The notes under the pieces are model-generated. The model was not told where the DNA came from. It saw nothing but the letters and a program-made list of their open reading frames with translations, and ran no database searches. Shown here piece by piece: positions 25,549-33,480 of a DNA stretch of 64,000 bases (position 1 is its first letter; each line of letters opens with the position of its first letter). Origin of the DNA: Pseudomonas farris (lineage in GTDB: Bacteria; Pseudomonadota; Gammaproteobacteria; Pseudomonadales; Pseudomonadaceae); assembly GCF_019145235.1 (NCBI RefSeq), contig NZ_JAHSTV010000012.1, positions 1-64,000 on the forward strand. The letters are read 5' to 3'. The position numbers were made by a program, and so were the translations under genes.

Positions 25549-26325
25549 TTAAACGAACAACTCCGACGCCAGACTCGCCGCCGACAACTCCTCCGCAAAC
25601 TTCAACAACAGTGGCGCCAGTTCATGCAACCGCGCCCCCGGCATCCGCGCACTCGGCCCAGCGATGCTGAGTACGCCGATCACCCGGCCATCACCCGGAT
25701 GCCGCACCACTGCTGCAATCGCCGACGTGCCTACCGCCGAACTTTCCTCGACCCAGGCATAGCCCTGCTCCCTGGCCAGACGCAGGCGCTCGAGCAATTC
25801 GATGTTGGAGCGCGGTGCATTCGGCCCGAGGTCCTTGGGCCGCTCAATGCCTTGGCGTTCCACCAGCGACAAGGCCTCGGCATCGCTCATGCACGCCAGC
25901 CACGCATGCCCCGACGCGGTGTAAAACAACGGTGCATCGCGACCCATGTCCGGGTCATAACGCAAGCCGGATCGGGCGCCCTGGGATTTGGCGATCCAGG
26001 TCTGGCGCTCCCCTTCGATCACCCCCAGGCGTACCAGCTCACCGGTCTCCCGGGCCAGCCGATCGAGTACTGGCTGCACAATATCCGCACCACTGCCGGA
26101 CAAGTAACGAAAGCCCATGGCGACCAGTTTGGTCGATAAGTGATAACGCAGGTTTTCCGGATTCTGCCGCACATACCCCAGACGAATCAGTTCGGCGAGC
26201 AGACGGTGGGTCGCGCTCTTGGGAATGTCCAGTTGCTCGGCCAGGGTCTGCATCGGTAGACCTTGGGGTTCACCGGTAAGGCTTTCCAGCACGCTGAAAA
26301 CACGTTCGATCTGACTGCCTGCCAT
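25549..26325 (-). CDS. IclR-family transcriptional regulator
   Basis: 258 residues. The N-terminal winged helix (about 4-66: GSQIERVFSVLESLTGEPQGLPMQTLAEQLDIPKSATHRLLAELIRLGYV) is followed by a linker and the GAF-like IclR effector domain (GELVRLGVIEGERQTWIAKSQG, GHAWLACM, GTSAIAAVVRHPGDGRVIGVLSIAGPSAR). The start four codons inside the longest frame has GGA spacing. It lies upstream of the DMT permease on the same strand; paired sites suggest it regulates itself and the permease. The effector is unknown. Confidence 0.9.
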   Translation of the reverse strand: MAGSQIERVFSVLESLTGEPQGLPMQTLAEQLDIPKSATHRLLAELIRLGYVRQNPENLRYHLSTKLVAMGFRYLSGSGADIVQPVLDRLARETGELVRLGVIEGERQTWIAKSQGARSGLRYDPDMGRDAPLFYTASGHAWLACMSDAEALSLVERQGIERPKDLGPNAPRSNIELLERLRLAREQGYAWVEESSAVGTSAIAAVVRHPGDGRVIGVLSIAGPSARMPGARLHELAPLLLKFAEELSAASLASELFV

Positions 26326-26380
26326 GGGAGATTCCAAAATGAAATTTGGCTGATTCTAAAAGACAACTCCAGGTAAGCAA

Positions 26381-26391
26381 AATCTGGAACC
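26381..26391. promoter_or_regulatory. Second copy of the IclR-linked site
   Basis: AATCTGGAACC, 56 bases before the iclR start, is identical over 11 bases to the inverse of 25453-25463. It is a likely autoregulatory half site. Confidence 0.5.
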
Positions 26392-26568
26392 TGTCCGGCA
26401 GTTGTCTTGACCGATCTGCAGTACCCGTCCGTCCATGAAACCGCTAATGTCGCCACTTCGGAGAACCCATATCGCCAAGGGCTGTCAGACGACCGGACTG
26501 GCGCCATACCTACTCACCGGCAACACTCATCACCATGCGCCTTCATCAGGTAAAAAAGAGGATCCCCC

Positions 26569-27462
26569 ATGCTTTGGAAAAAAGGCCGACGCAGCGACAA
26601 CGTGGTCGATGCACGTGGCGATGATGTCGGTGGTGGGGGCGGTGGAATGCGCTTCGGTGGAGGCAAGGGCCTGAGCCTGACGGCAATCCTGTTGATCGTC
26701 GGGATCGGCTGGATCACCGGCCAGGACCCGATGCAGATCCTCGGCCAACTGACCGGACAGATGAGCGAGCAATCAGCTCCGGCCCCCACCCAAACCCGCA
26801 AGGCGCCGCCGGCCAATGATGAAGGGGCCGAATTCGTGCGCTCGATCCTCGGCGATACCGAAGACACCTGGCGCCAGATTTTCCAGCAGGCCGATCGGCA
26901 ATATAAGGACCCGACCCTGGTACTGTTCAGCAACCGCGTCAATTCGGCCTGCGGCCTGGCGACTTCAGCAACCGGTCCCTTCTATTGCCCGGCTGACCAG
27001 AAGGTCTACCTGGACATGAGTTTCTTTCAAGAGATGTCCCAACGCTTTTCCGCCGCGGGCGACTTCGCTCAGGCCTACGTGATCGCTCACGAAATCGGGC
27101 ACCACGTGCAGACCTTGCTCGGCGTTTCCCAGAAAATTCAGACCGCTCGCCAACAGGGCCGGCAGATGGAAGGCGACAATGGTTTGCTGGTGCGCCAGGA
27201 ATTGCAGGCCGATTGTCTGGCCGGGGTCTGGGCCAACCATGCGCAAAAACGTCTGAACTGGCTGGAACCCGGTGACATCGAAGAAGCCTTGAACGCCGCC
27301 AACGCCATCGGCGACGATCGCTTGCAACAGCAAGGTCAGGGCCGCGTGGTGCCGGACTCCTTCACCCATGGCACTTCGGCCCAGCGAGTGCGCTGGTTCA
27401 AGGCCGGATTCGCACAAGGCCAAGTTGGCGAGTGCGATACCTTTGCCGCGAAGAATCTGTGA
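26569..27462 (+). CDS. ypfJ: YpfJ-like neutral zinc metallopeptidase
   Basis: 297 residues of the YpfJ/neutral zinc metallopeptidase family. A Gly-rich N-terminal segment (DDVGGGGGGMRFGGGKG, about 18-34) precedes one membrane span (35-52). The catalytic domain contains HEIGH (174-178) with the two zinc His and the Glu, and the downstream LQADCLAGVW with the third ligand region. The protein is probably anchored in the inner membrane with the peptidase outside. Substrate and role are unknown. The stop overlaps the start of the next gene (TGATG). Confidence 0.9.
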   Translation: MLWKKGRRSDNVVDARGDDVGGGGGGMRFGGGKGLSLTAILLIVGIGWITGQDPMQILGQLTGQMSEQSAPAPTQTRKAPPANDEGAEFVRSILGDTEDTWRQIFQQADRQYKDPTLVLFSNRVNSACGLATSATGPFYCPADQKVYLDMSFFQEMSQRFSAAGDFAQAYVIAHEIGHHVQTLLGVSQKIQTARQQGRQMEGDNGLLVRQELQADCLAGVWANHAQKRLNWLEPGDIEEALNAANAIGDDRLQQQGQGRVVPDSFTHGTSAQRVRWFKAGFAQGQVGECDTFAAKNL

Positions 27463-28421
27463 TGCGTAAGTGGCTGCTGGCTCTGTTAATCACCTGCGCA
27501 AGCACCCAGGCTGCCGAGCAAGGGGTCAAGGCGATCAGTTCCGGGCGCTTGCTGTTGAGTGCCGGGGAAATTGCAGTGAGCATTGGCCCGTCGCCGGCGA
27601 AAATCGAACGCGTGCTGATCATCGTCCATGGTCGATTACGCAATGCGGAAACCTACCGCCAAAGCGCCGAAAAGGCAGCCGAGCAGGCCGGGCAAAGCGC
27701 GAACACGTTGGTACTCGCCCCGCAGTTTCTCAACGAAACCGACATTGCGAGCCATCCGGTGTCTGACAGCGTTTTACGCTGGCAAGGCAATGACTGGATG
27801 GCCGGCGGCTTATCCACTGAGCCGTTTACGCTGAGCTCCTATGCGGCGCTCGACGAAATCATCGCTCGACTGGGTGATCGGCGACAGTTTCCGGACGTGA
27901 AGCAAATCGTCATCGCCGGTCACTCCGGCGGCGCTCAGGTGGTTCAGCGTTATGCCTTGCTGGGCCACCCTCAGCCAGCCCTCGATACCGAGGGCATAAA
28001 AGTGCGCTATGTGATCGCCAATCCTTCGTCGTACGCCTACTTCAATGAGCAACGGCCAGTGGCGTTCAGTCACGCGGGGTGTCCGAATTTCAATCGATGG
28101 AAGTATGGACTGGCGAATCTGCCTGCTTACGCCGATGGACAAACACCTGCGCAACTTGAAGAAAAATACGTCAAACGTGACATCGTTTACTTACTCGGGC
28201 AGCAGGACATCGACCCGAATCATCCGGCGCTGGATAAAAGTTGTGAGGCTAAAGCCCAGGGTGCTTCTCGATTGATTCGTGGGCGCCACTATTTCAATTA
28301 TCTGAAGCGACGCCATTCTCAAGGATTGAGCCAGCAACTGATCGAAGTGCCCGGGGTCGGGCATGATGGTGATGGGATGTTTATGTCGCCAGAGGGGCAG
28401 AAGGTGTTGTTTGGTCAGTGA
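27462..28421 (+). CDS. Secreted alpha/beta-hydrolase
   Basis: 319 residues with a signal peptide (MRKWLLALLITCASTQAAE). The core shows VLIIVHGRLRNAETY (oxyanion region), the nucleophile elbow GHSGG with Ser155, and a late GVGHDGDGMF carrying the catalytic His. The expected acid residue lies in YLLGQQDIDPNHP. Two or more cysteines suggest a disulfide. It probably acts in the periplasm as an esterase or similar hydrolase; the substrate is unknown. The start codon shares a base with the ypfJ stop, indicating translational coupling of the pair. Confidence 0.82.
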   Translation: MRKWLLALLITCASTQAAEQGVKAISSGRLLLSAGEIAVSIGPSPAKIERVLIIVHGRLRNAETYRQSAEKAAEQAGQSANTLVLAPQFLNETDIASHPVSDSVLRWQGNDWMAGGLSTEPFTLSSYAALDEIIARLGDRRQFPDVKQIVIAGHSGGAQVVQRYALLGHPQPALDTEGIKVRYVIANPSSYAYFNEQRPVAFSHAGCPNFNRWKYGLANLPAYADGQTPAQLEEKYVKRDIVYLLGQQDIDPNHPALDKSCEAKAQGASRLIRGRHYFNYLKRRHSQGLSQQLIEVPGVGHDGDGMFMSPEGQKVLFGQ

Positions 28422-28449
28422 GTTTTTGTGGGGCCTGATCTGACGCTAG

Positions 28450-28540
28450 CGCGGGCAAGCCCGCTCCCACAGTAGATCTGCGCCGGATGCAAATTTGCAT
28501 TTCATGGAGATTAAAATGTGGGAGCGAGCCTGCTCGCGAT
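28450..28540. repeat. Degenerate REP pair
   Basis: A left arm related to GCGGGCAAGCCCGCTCCCAC and a right arm GTGGGAGCGAGCCTGCTCG differ from the usual arms at several bases. It lies between the convergent hydrolase and HAD genes. Confidence 0.7.
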
Positions 28541-28547
28541 GGGGCCT

Positions 28548-29141
28548 TCAAGCCAGCAACATTTCTCGCAACGCCACGCAATCGGCTGCATGCCAATCAG
28601 CCAATTCCGGCCACGGATTATCCGGCAGATTCACCAACACCGTCCGCGTCCCTGCCGCCCGGCCGCAATCCAGATCGAAGCGGTAATCACCGACCATCAC
28701 CATTTCGCTCGCCGGCACTTTCCAGGCTTCAGCCAGTTTCAGCAACCCACCAGGATGCGGCTTGGGCGGTGCTTCATCGCGGCCCAGTACATCCTCTGCC
28801 GCAAAGCAGTCGGCCAGGCCGATGGCCTCCAGCGTGACATGCGCCAGCTCGCGAGCATTGCGCGTGAGAATGCCCAGACGATAACCGCGCCCAGCCAACT
28901 CACGCACCAGTTCCACCGCGCCCGGCGCCGGCTTCGAACCCAACGCCAGATCCCGCTCGTGCTCCAGCAGCCACGCGTGTTTGGCCGTAGCTTCATCGGC
29001 CGGCAGTGCCGCGAGGTGGGTGAGGATGTCGTCTTCGGCGGGAATCGCCAACGCCACGCGAATCGCCGCGAAGTCATGCACGGCCACCGTCAGGGTGCCG
29101 TCCATGTCGAACACCCAGTGCCGCACCTCAGCCAGGCTCAT
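28548..29141 (-). CDS. HAD-superfamily phosphatase (subfamily IA)
   Basis: 197 residues. HAD motif I is FDMDGTLT with Asp12 and Asp14; motif II is GILTRNA; Lys and motif III appear in PPKPHPGGLL and VMVGDYRFDLDCGRAAG. The cap is the small helical type between motifs I and II. It is expected to dephosphorylate a small soluble substrate. The ATG overlaps the tesB stop as ATGA, so it is probably made together with the thioesterase. Phosphoglycolate is a common guess for such proteins but nothing here proves it. Confidence 0.87.
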   Translation of the reverse strand: MSLAEVRHWVFDMDGTLTVAVHDFAAIRVALAIPAEDDILTHLAALPADEATAKHAWLLEHERDLALGSKPAPGAVELVRELAGRGYRLGILTRNARELAHVTLEAIGLADCFAAEDVLGRDEAPPKPHPGGLLKLAEAWKVPASEMVMVGDYRFDLDCGRAAGTRTVLVNLPDNPWPELADWHAADCVALREMLLA

Positions 29142-30007
29142 GCCCAATCCTTGCGATGACGAATCAGGCCTTCCTGAGTGACCGAAGCCACCAGTTGCCC
29201 GGCACGGTTGAACACGCTACCGCGGGAGAATCCGCGCGAATTGCCGGCCCACGGGCTGTCCATGGCATACAGCAACCAGTCATCGGCGCGCAGGTCGGCG
29301 TGGAACCACAAGGCGTGATCAAGGCTGGCGACCTGCATGTCTTTCTGCCAGACCGATTTGCCGTGGGGCAGCATCGAGGTGGTCAGCAGGCCGAAGTCCG
29401 ACGCGTAGGCCAGCAGGTATTTGTGCAGCGCCGGGGTGTCGGCCAAGGCACCGTCGGCGCGGAACCAGACGTATTTGATTGGATCGGCAGGTTGAGGGTT
29501 GTAGGGGTCTTTTTCGGTCACCGGCCGGACTTCGATCGGTTTCGGGCACAGCAGTTTTTCGCGCATGTGCTCAGGGATCAGGTGCGCGCGCTGTTGGGTG
29601 AGTTCCAGCTCCGACGGCAGGTTTTCCGGGCCGACCACTTGCGGCATCTCGGTCTGGTGCTGAAAGCCTTCTTCGTCGTACTGGAACGAGGCACTGCAGG
29701 TGAAAATCGGATTACCTTTCTGGATCGCCGTCACCCGGCGCGTGCTGAAACTGCCGCCATCACGCACCCGATCGACCTGATACACCACCGGCAATTTGGC
29801 ATCGCCCGGGCGCAGGAAATAACCGTGCATCGAATGCACATGGCGCGCCGGCTCGACCGTCTGACTCGCCGCCGACAGGGACTGGCCGAGTACCTGGCCG
29901 CCGAACAACTGACGAAAACCCAGGTCCTGGCTGCGGCCACGGAACAGGTTTTCTTCAATCGGTTCCAGGGTCAGCAGGTCTACCAGATCTTCCAACACTT
30001 GGCTCAT
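29138..30007 (-). CDS. tesB: Acyl-CoA thioesterase II
   Basis: 289 residues, the TesB length. Two hot-dog domains: the first contains LFRGRSQDLGFRQLFGGQVLGQSLSAA and HSMHGYFLRPGD, the second contains ASLDHALWFHADLRADDWLLYAMDSPWAGNSRGFSRGSVF with the catalytic Asp and the Thr/Gln region. It hydrolyses medium- and long-chain acyl-CoA in the cytoplasm. It is first in a two-gene unit with the HAD phosphatase. Confidence 0.94.
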   Translation of the reverse strand: MSQVLEDLVDLLTLEPIEENLFRGRSQDLGFRQLFGGQVLGQSLSAASQTVEPARHVHSMHGYFLRPGDAKLPVVYQVDRVRDGGSFSTRRVTAIQKGNPIFTCSASFQYDEEGFQHQTEMPQVVGPENLPSELELTQQRAHLIPEHMREKLLCPKPIEVRPVTEKDPYNPQPADPIKYVWFRADGALADTPALHKYLLAYASDFGLLTTSMLPHGKSVWQKDMQVASLDHALWFHADLRADDWLLYAMDSPWAGNSRGFSRGSVFNRAGQLVASVTQEGLIRHRKDWA

Positions 30008-30113
30008 TCAGACTCTCCTCACACAACGCAATGCCGCGCAGTCTTGGCTGCGGCGGTCGATTCAGTTTATGGCCCGGTTCAACATGAGGGCCATTGTAAA
30101 CGTCCGCGCCTGC

Positions 30114-30683
30114 TTATCCATGCAAGGTTTGCAGCCATTGCTCACGGGTGATGCGGTACAACACGTGCGGACGCAGCGGATGATCGGCTGCAAGCCGCGG
30201 GTGCTCGAAGTCATCGGCGGGAGCATGGTGCATGCCGATCGCTTGCATGACTTTCTCGGATGGCAGATTGGTCTTGGTGGTGAAGGCGACGACCTCTTGC
30301 AGCGCCAACCGGTCAAACCCGCAGCGCAGAGCGGTCCACGCCGCTTCGCCGGCATAACCCAGCCCCCAGTGCTCGCGCGCCAGGCGCCAGCCGATTTCGA
30401 TGGCCGGCGTGAATGGCGCATCGAAGCCGACCACACCCAGCCCGGTAAACCCGATGAACGCCCCGGTGTCCTTGCGCTCCAACGCCCAGAGGCCGAAACC
30501 GTGCTCGGCAAAATGCCCGCGAATCCGCCCGATCAACGAGGCACTTTCCAGTCGACTCAAGGGTGCCGGAAAATAACGCATCACTTGTGGATCGGCGCAC
30601 ATCGCCGCAAACGCCGGTAAATCCTCGTCACGCCACTGCCGTAACAACAGTCGTGCGCTTTCGAGTTCCAGTATCGGCTCCAT
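30114..30683 (-). CDS. GNAT-family N-acetyltransferase (RimJ/RimL-like)
   Basis: 189 residues beginning ILELESARLLLRQWRDEDLPAFAAMCADPQVMRYF, typical of the RimJ/RimL branch (Acetyltransf_3). Further family segments are IGFTGLGVVGF, EIGWRLAREHWGLGYAGEAAWTALRCGFDRL with the acetyl-CoA-binding loop, and IGMHHAPADDFEHPRL near the end. The acceptor could be a small molecule or a protein N-terminus; it cannot be told. It stands alone upstream of tesB on the same strand. Confidence 0.88.
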   Translation of the reverse strand: MEPILELESARLLLRQWRDEDLPAFAAMCADPQVMRYFPAPLSRLESASLIGRIRGHFAEHGFGLWALERKDTGAFIGFTGLGVVGFDAPFTPAIEIGWRLAREHWGLGYAGEAAWTALRCGFDRLALQEVVAFTTKTNLPSEKVMQAIGMHHAPADDFEHPRLAADHPLRPHVLYRITREQWLQTLHG

Positions 30684-30766
30684 CTCGTCCCCCTTTCCTA
30701 TCCCGCAAGTCTACATCGCTGGTAGGCACTGCACGAAAACTGCCTGCGCGACGATCATGCTGCGTT

Positions 30767-30825
30767 AAAAACAGGCTCGGAATGCTCATTTAGGTCCCCT
30801 AAACTCCGCGTCCTCGCCTGTTTTT
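30767..30825. other. Nested palindromic element
   Basis: The outer arms AAAAACAGGC and GCCTGTTTTT are perfect inverted repeats and enclose an inner hairpin TTTAGG-TCC-CCTAAA (30790-30804). The region between the divergent GNAT and deacetylase genes is otherwise empty. I have a faint memory of similar sequences elsewhere in Pseudomonas genomes. It may be a repeat or a structured RNA. Confidence 0.5.
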
Positions 30826-30912
30826 GCCTTGCCTGATCGCCGCTCGGCGAGTTTTCATACAGCCCCTAGGATCCTTCACTCATTCCTACATGCCTTCCTG
30901 TATAAATCAGCC

Positions 30913-31833
30913 ATGCCCCTGCCATTGATCTACCACGAAGACTACAGTCCCGAGTTCCCGGCGGATCACCGCTTCCCCATGGACAAGTTTCGCCTGCTGC
31001 GCGATCACTTGGTGGACAGTGGCCTGACCCGCGACACCGACCTGCTGCGCCCGGACCTCTGCCCAGCGGAGATTCTCGCCCTCGCCCATGACCCTGCGTA
31101 TATAGAACGCTACATGGGCGGCGAATTGTCCCGCGAAGACCAGCGACGCCTCGGCTTGCCCTGGAGCGAAGCACTGGCCCGGCGCACGGTGCGAGCGGTC
31201 GGCGGTTCGCTGTTGGCGGCGGAACAGGCACTGGAGCATGGTTTGGCCTGTCACCTGGCCGGTGGCACTCATCACGCGCATTACGATCATCCCGCCGGGT
31301 TCTGCATCTTCAATGACCTGGCGGTGATCAGCCATTACCTTCTGGAAAGTGGCCGAGTGAATCGCGTGTTGATCTTCGACTGCGATGTGCATCAGGGTGA
31401 CGGGACTGCACGGATTCTGCACAACACTCCGGAGGCAGTGACCGTTTCCCTGCACTGCGAAAAGAATTTTCCTGCACGCAAAGCCGAAAGTGATTGGGAC
31501 ATTCCGTTGCCGATGGGCATGGGCGATGCCGATTACCTGAAGGTGGTGGACGACGCACTCAACTATTTGCTGCCGCTCTACCAACCGGACCTGGTGCTGT
31601 ACGACGCTGGCGTCGATGTGCATAAGGACGACGCACTGGGTTATCTGAAGCTGACAGACGAAGGCGTCGCCGCTCGCGATGAAAGCGTAATGCGCCATTG
31701 CCTGGGCCGGGATATTCCGGTGGTCGGCGTGATCGGTGGCGGTTACAGCAAGGACCGCAAAGCCCTGGCGCGCCGCCATGGAATCCTCCATCACAGCGCC
31801 CAACGGGTCTGGCAGTCATCAGGCTGTCATTGA
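30913..31833 (+). CDS. Histone-deacetylase-like amidohydrolase
   Basis: 306 residues of the HDAC/AcuC superfamily. Active-site signatures: GGTHHAHYDHPAGFCIFNDLAV with the two catalytic His, IFDCDVHQGDGTARI with the zinc-binding Asp and His, and LYDAGVDVHKDDALGYLKLT with the third zinc-binding Asp. Bacterial members act on acetylated polyamines, acetoin-pathway proteins or other acetyl amides; the substrate here is unknown. The start MPLPLIYHEDY is the family N-terminus, with a weak ribosome site. Confidence 0.88.
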   Translation: MPLPLIYHEDYSPEFPADHRFPMDKFRLLRDHLVDSGLTRDTDLLRPDLCPAEILALAHDPAYIERYMGGELSREDQRRLGLPWSEALARRTVRAVGGSLLAAEQALEHGLACHLAGGTHHAHYDHPAGFCIFNDLAVISHYLLESGRVNRVLIFDCDVHQGDGTARILHNTPEAVTVSLHCEKNFPARKAESDWDIPLPMGMGDADYLKVVDDALNYLLPLYQPDLVLYDAGVDVHKDDALGYLKLTDEGVAARDESVMRHCLGRDIPVVGVIGGGYSKDRKALARRHGILHHSAQRVWQSSGCH

Positions 31834-31972
31834 TCTATGGGTCTTTACCCACAATGCCTGTGGAACCGCCTGTGGATAACCTGAGTGAAAGGGTCTGCAG
31901 GCCATGTGGGGTGTAGGCTTCAGAACGGTGGTTGTTTTTTAACCACCCATTTGAGAACACCGAAGATCAAAT

Positions 31973-32060
31973 GTGGGAGCGGGCTTGCTCGCGAAGGCGA
32001 TTTAACAATCAACATTGATATCGACTGACCCACCGCTTTCGCGAGCAAGCCCGCTCCCAC
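31973..32060. repeat. REPIN-like paired inverted repeat
   Basis: It has the same 23-base arms as the element at 817-904, with a spacer (CAATCAACATTGATATCGAC) closely related to those at 817 and 36442. It lies between the deacetylase and the flavoprotein gene. Confidence 0.85.
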
Positions 32061-32115
32061 ATTGGTCGGGGCTGCTAGAATGCGGCGCTTACTCCGCCAG
32101 ACCGCAGCGCATTCC

Positions 32116-33357
32116 ATGACCCAGCCCTCCACTTCCCTCCCCCCTCACGTCGCCATCATCGGCGGTGGCCCCGCCGGTTTGATGGCGGCTGAAGTGCTGA
32201 GCCAGGCCGGGATCAAAGTCGACCTGTACGACGGCATGCCTTCAGTGGGGCGAAAATTCCTCCTCGCCGGGGTCGGCGGCATGAACATCACCCACTCCGA
32301 GGCCTACCCGGCGTTCCTCTCACGCTATGCCGAACGGGCACCGCAGATTGCGCCGCTGTTACGGTCCTTCGGCGCCGAAGCGTTGTGCCAATGGATTCAT
32401 GACCTGGGCATCGAAACCTTTGTCGGCAGTTCCGGCCGGGTGTTTCCTACCGACATGAAAGCCGCGCCCCTGTTGCGCGCCTGGCTCAAACGCCTGCGCG
32501 ATGCCGGCGTAGTTATCCACACCCGCCATCGCTGGCTCGGCTGGGATGGCAACGGTGACTTGCGCATCGACAGTCCCGAAGGCGAAAAAACTGTTCAACC
32601 CGACGCGACCCTGTTGGCGCTCGGCGGCGGCAGTTGGTCGCGTCTCGGTTCGGACGGTGCCTGGATGCTGCCGCTGGAACAGCGCGGTGTAGGACTGGCG
32701 CCGTTGCAACCGAGCAATTGCGGCTTCGAGGTGCAGGCCTGGAGCGAATTGATGGTCAGCAAATTCGCTGGCAGCCCGCTGAAAAACATCGCCATTGGCC
32801 TCAATGACGATGTGCCGCGACTCGGAGAATGCGTGATCACTGCCACGGGAATTGAAGGCAGTTTGATCTACGCCCTGTCGGCACCGATCCGCGAAGCGAT
32901 CAATCAACACGGCTCGGCAACCATTCACCTCGATCTGTTGCCGGGCAAGCCTGTGGATAAAATCCAGTCTGCGCTGAGCAAACCGCGGGGCTCCCGTTCC
33001 ATGTCCAAACACCTGCACAGTCAGCTTGGACTTGATGGCGTGAAAGCGGCGTTGCTGCGCGAACTGACACCGGCCGACTACTTTACCGATCCGGCATTGC
33101 TGGCCAAGGCGATCAAGGCATTGCCACTGACGCTGGTGAAAACCCGGCCATTGGACGAGGCCATCAGCAGCGCGGGGGGCGTGATGTTCGAGTCGATGAA
33201 TGAACGTTTGATGCTCAAGCAACTGCCTGGCGTGTTCTGCGCGGGGGAAATGCTCGATTGGGAAGCGCCGACCGGCGGCTATCTGCTGACCGCGTGTTTC
33301 GCCAGTGGGCGTGCGGCGGGGTTGGGGATGGTGGAGTGGTTGAAACACAAGGATTGA
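32116..33357 (+). CDS. FAD-dependent oxidoreductase (HI0933/BaiN-like, PP_4765 type)
   Basis: 413 residues. The N-terminal dinucleotide-binding motif is IIGGGPAGLMAAEVLSQAG (about 13-31), followed by VGRKFLLAGVGGMNITHSE, which is the signature of the HI0933-like flavoprotein family. The C-terminus contains SSAGGVMFESMNERLMLKQLPGVFCAGEMLDWEAPTGGYLLTACFASGRAAGLG, which closes the FAD site. It resembles the TIGR flavoprotein subfamily named after P. putida PP_4765. The redox substrate is unknown. The start is the ATG nearest the motif. Confidence 0.87.
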   Translation: MTQPSTSLPPHVAIIGGGPAGLMAAEVLSQAGIKVDLYDGMPSVGRKFLLAGVGGMNITHSEAYPAFLSRYAERAPQIAPLLRSFGAEALCQWIHDLGIETFVGSSGRVFPTDMKAAPLLRAWLKRLRDAGVVIHTRHRWLGWDGNGDLRIDSPEGEKTVQPDATLLALGGGSWSRLGSDGAWMLPLEQRGVGLAPLQPSNCGFEVQAWSELMVSKFAGSPLKNIAIGLNDDVPRLGECVITATGIEGSLIYALSAPIREAINQHGSATIHLDLLPGKPVDKIQSALSKPRGSRSMSKHLHSQLGLDGVKAALLRELTPADYFTDPALLAKAIKALPLTLVKTRPLDEAISSAGGVMFESMNERLMLKQLPGVFCAGEMLDWEAPTGGYLLTACFASGRAAGLGMVEWLKHKD

Positions 33358-33372
33358 GACCGAGGTGCGCCC

Positions 33373-33454
33373 TTCGCGAGCAAGCCCGCTCCCACATTTG
33401 ACCGAGTTCTTTCAGGAAGAATGCGATTAATGTGGGAGCGGGCTTGCTCGCGAA
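33373..33454. repeat. REP pair, inverted orientation
   Basis: The arms of the GTGGGAGCGGGCTTGCTCG class are arranged with their other ends facing (TTCGCGAG first), with a 36-base spacer. It lies between the convergent flavoprotein and helicase genes. The same orientation occurs at 40563, 57429 and 63447. Confidence 0.85.
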
Positions 33455-33480
33455 AGCGGTCTAACCGGCGCAGCGTTTAA

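Noticed and set aside
31927-31947. Hairpin GGTGGTT-N7-AACCACC after the deacetylase gene as terminator
   Set aside because: The T residues lie in the loop, not after the stem, so it does not have terminator form; a plain small hairpin remains possible.
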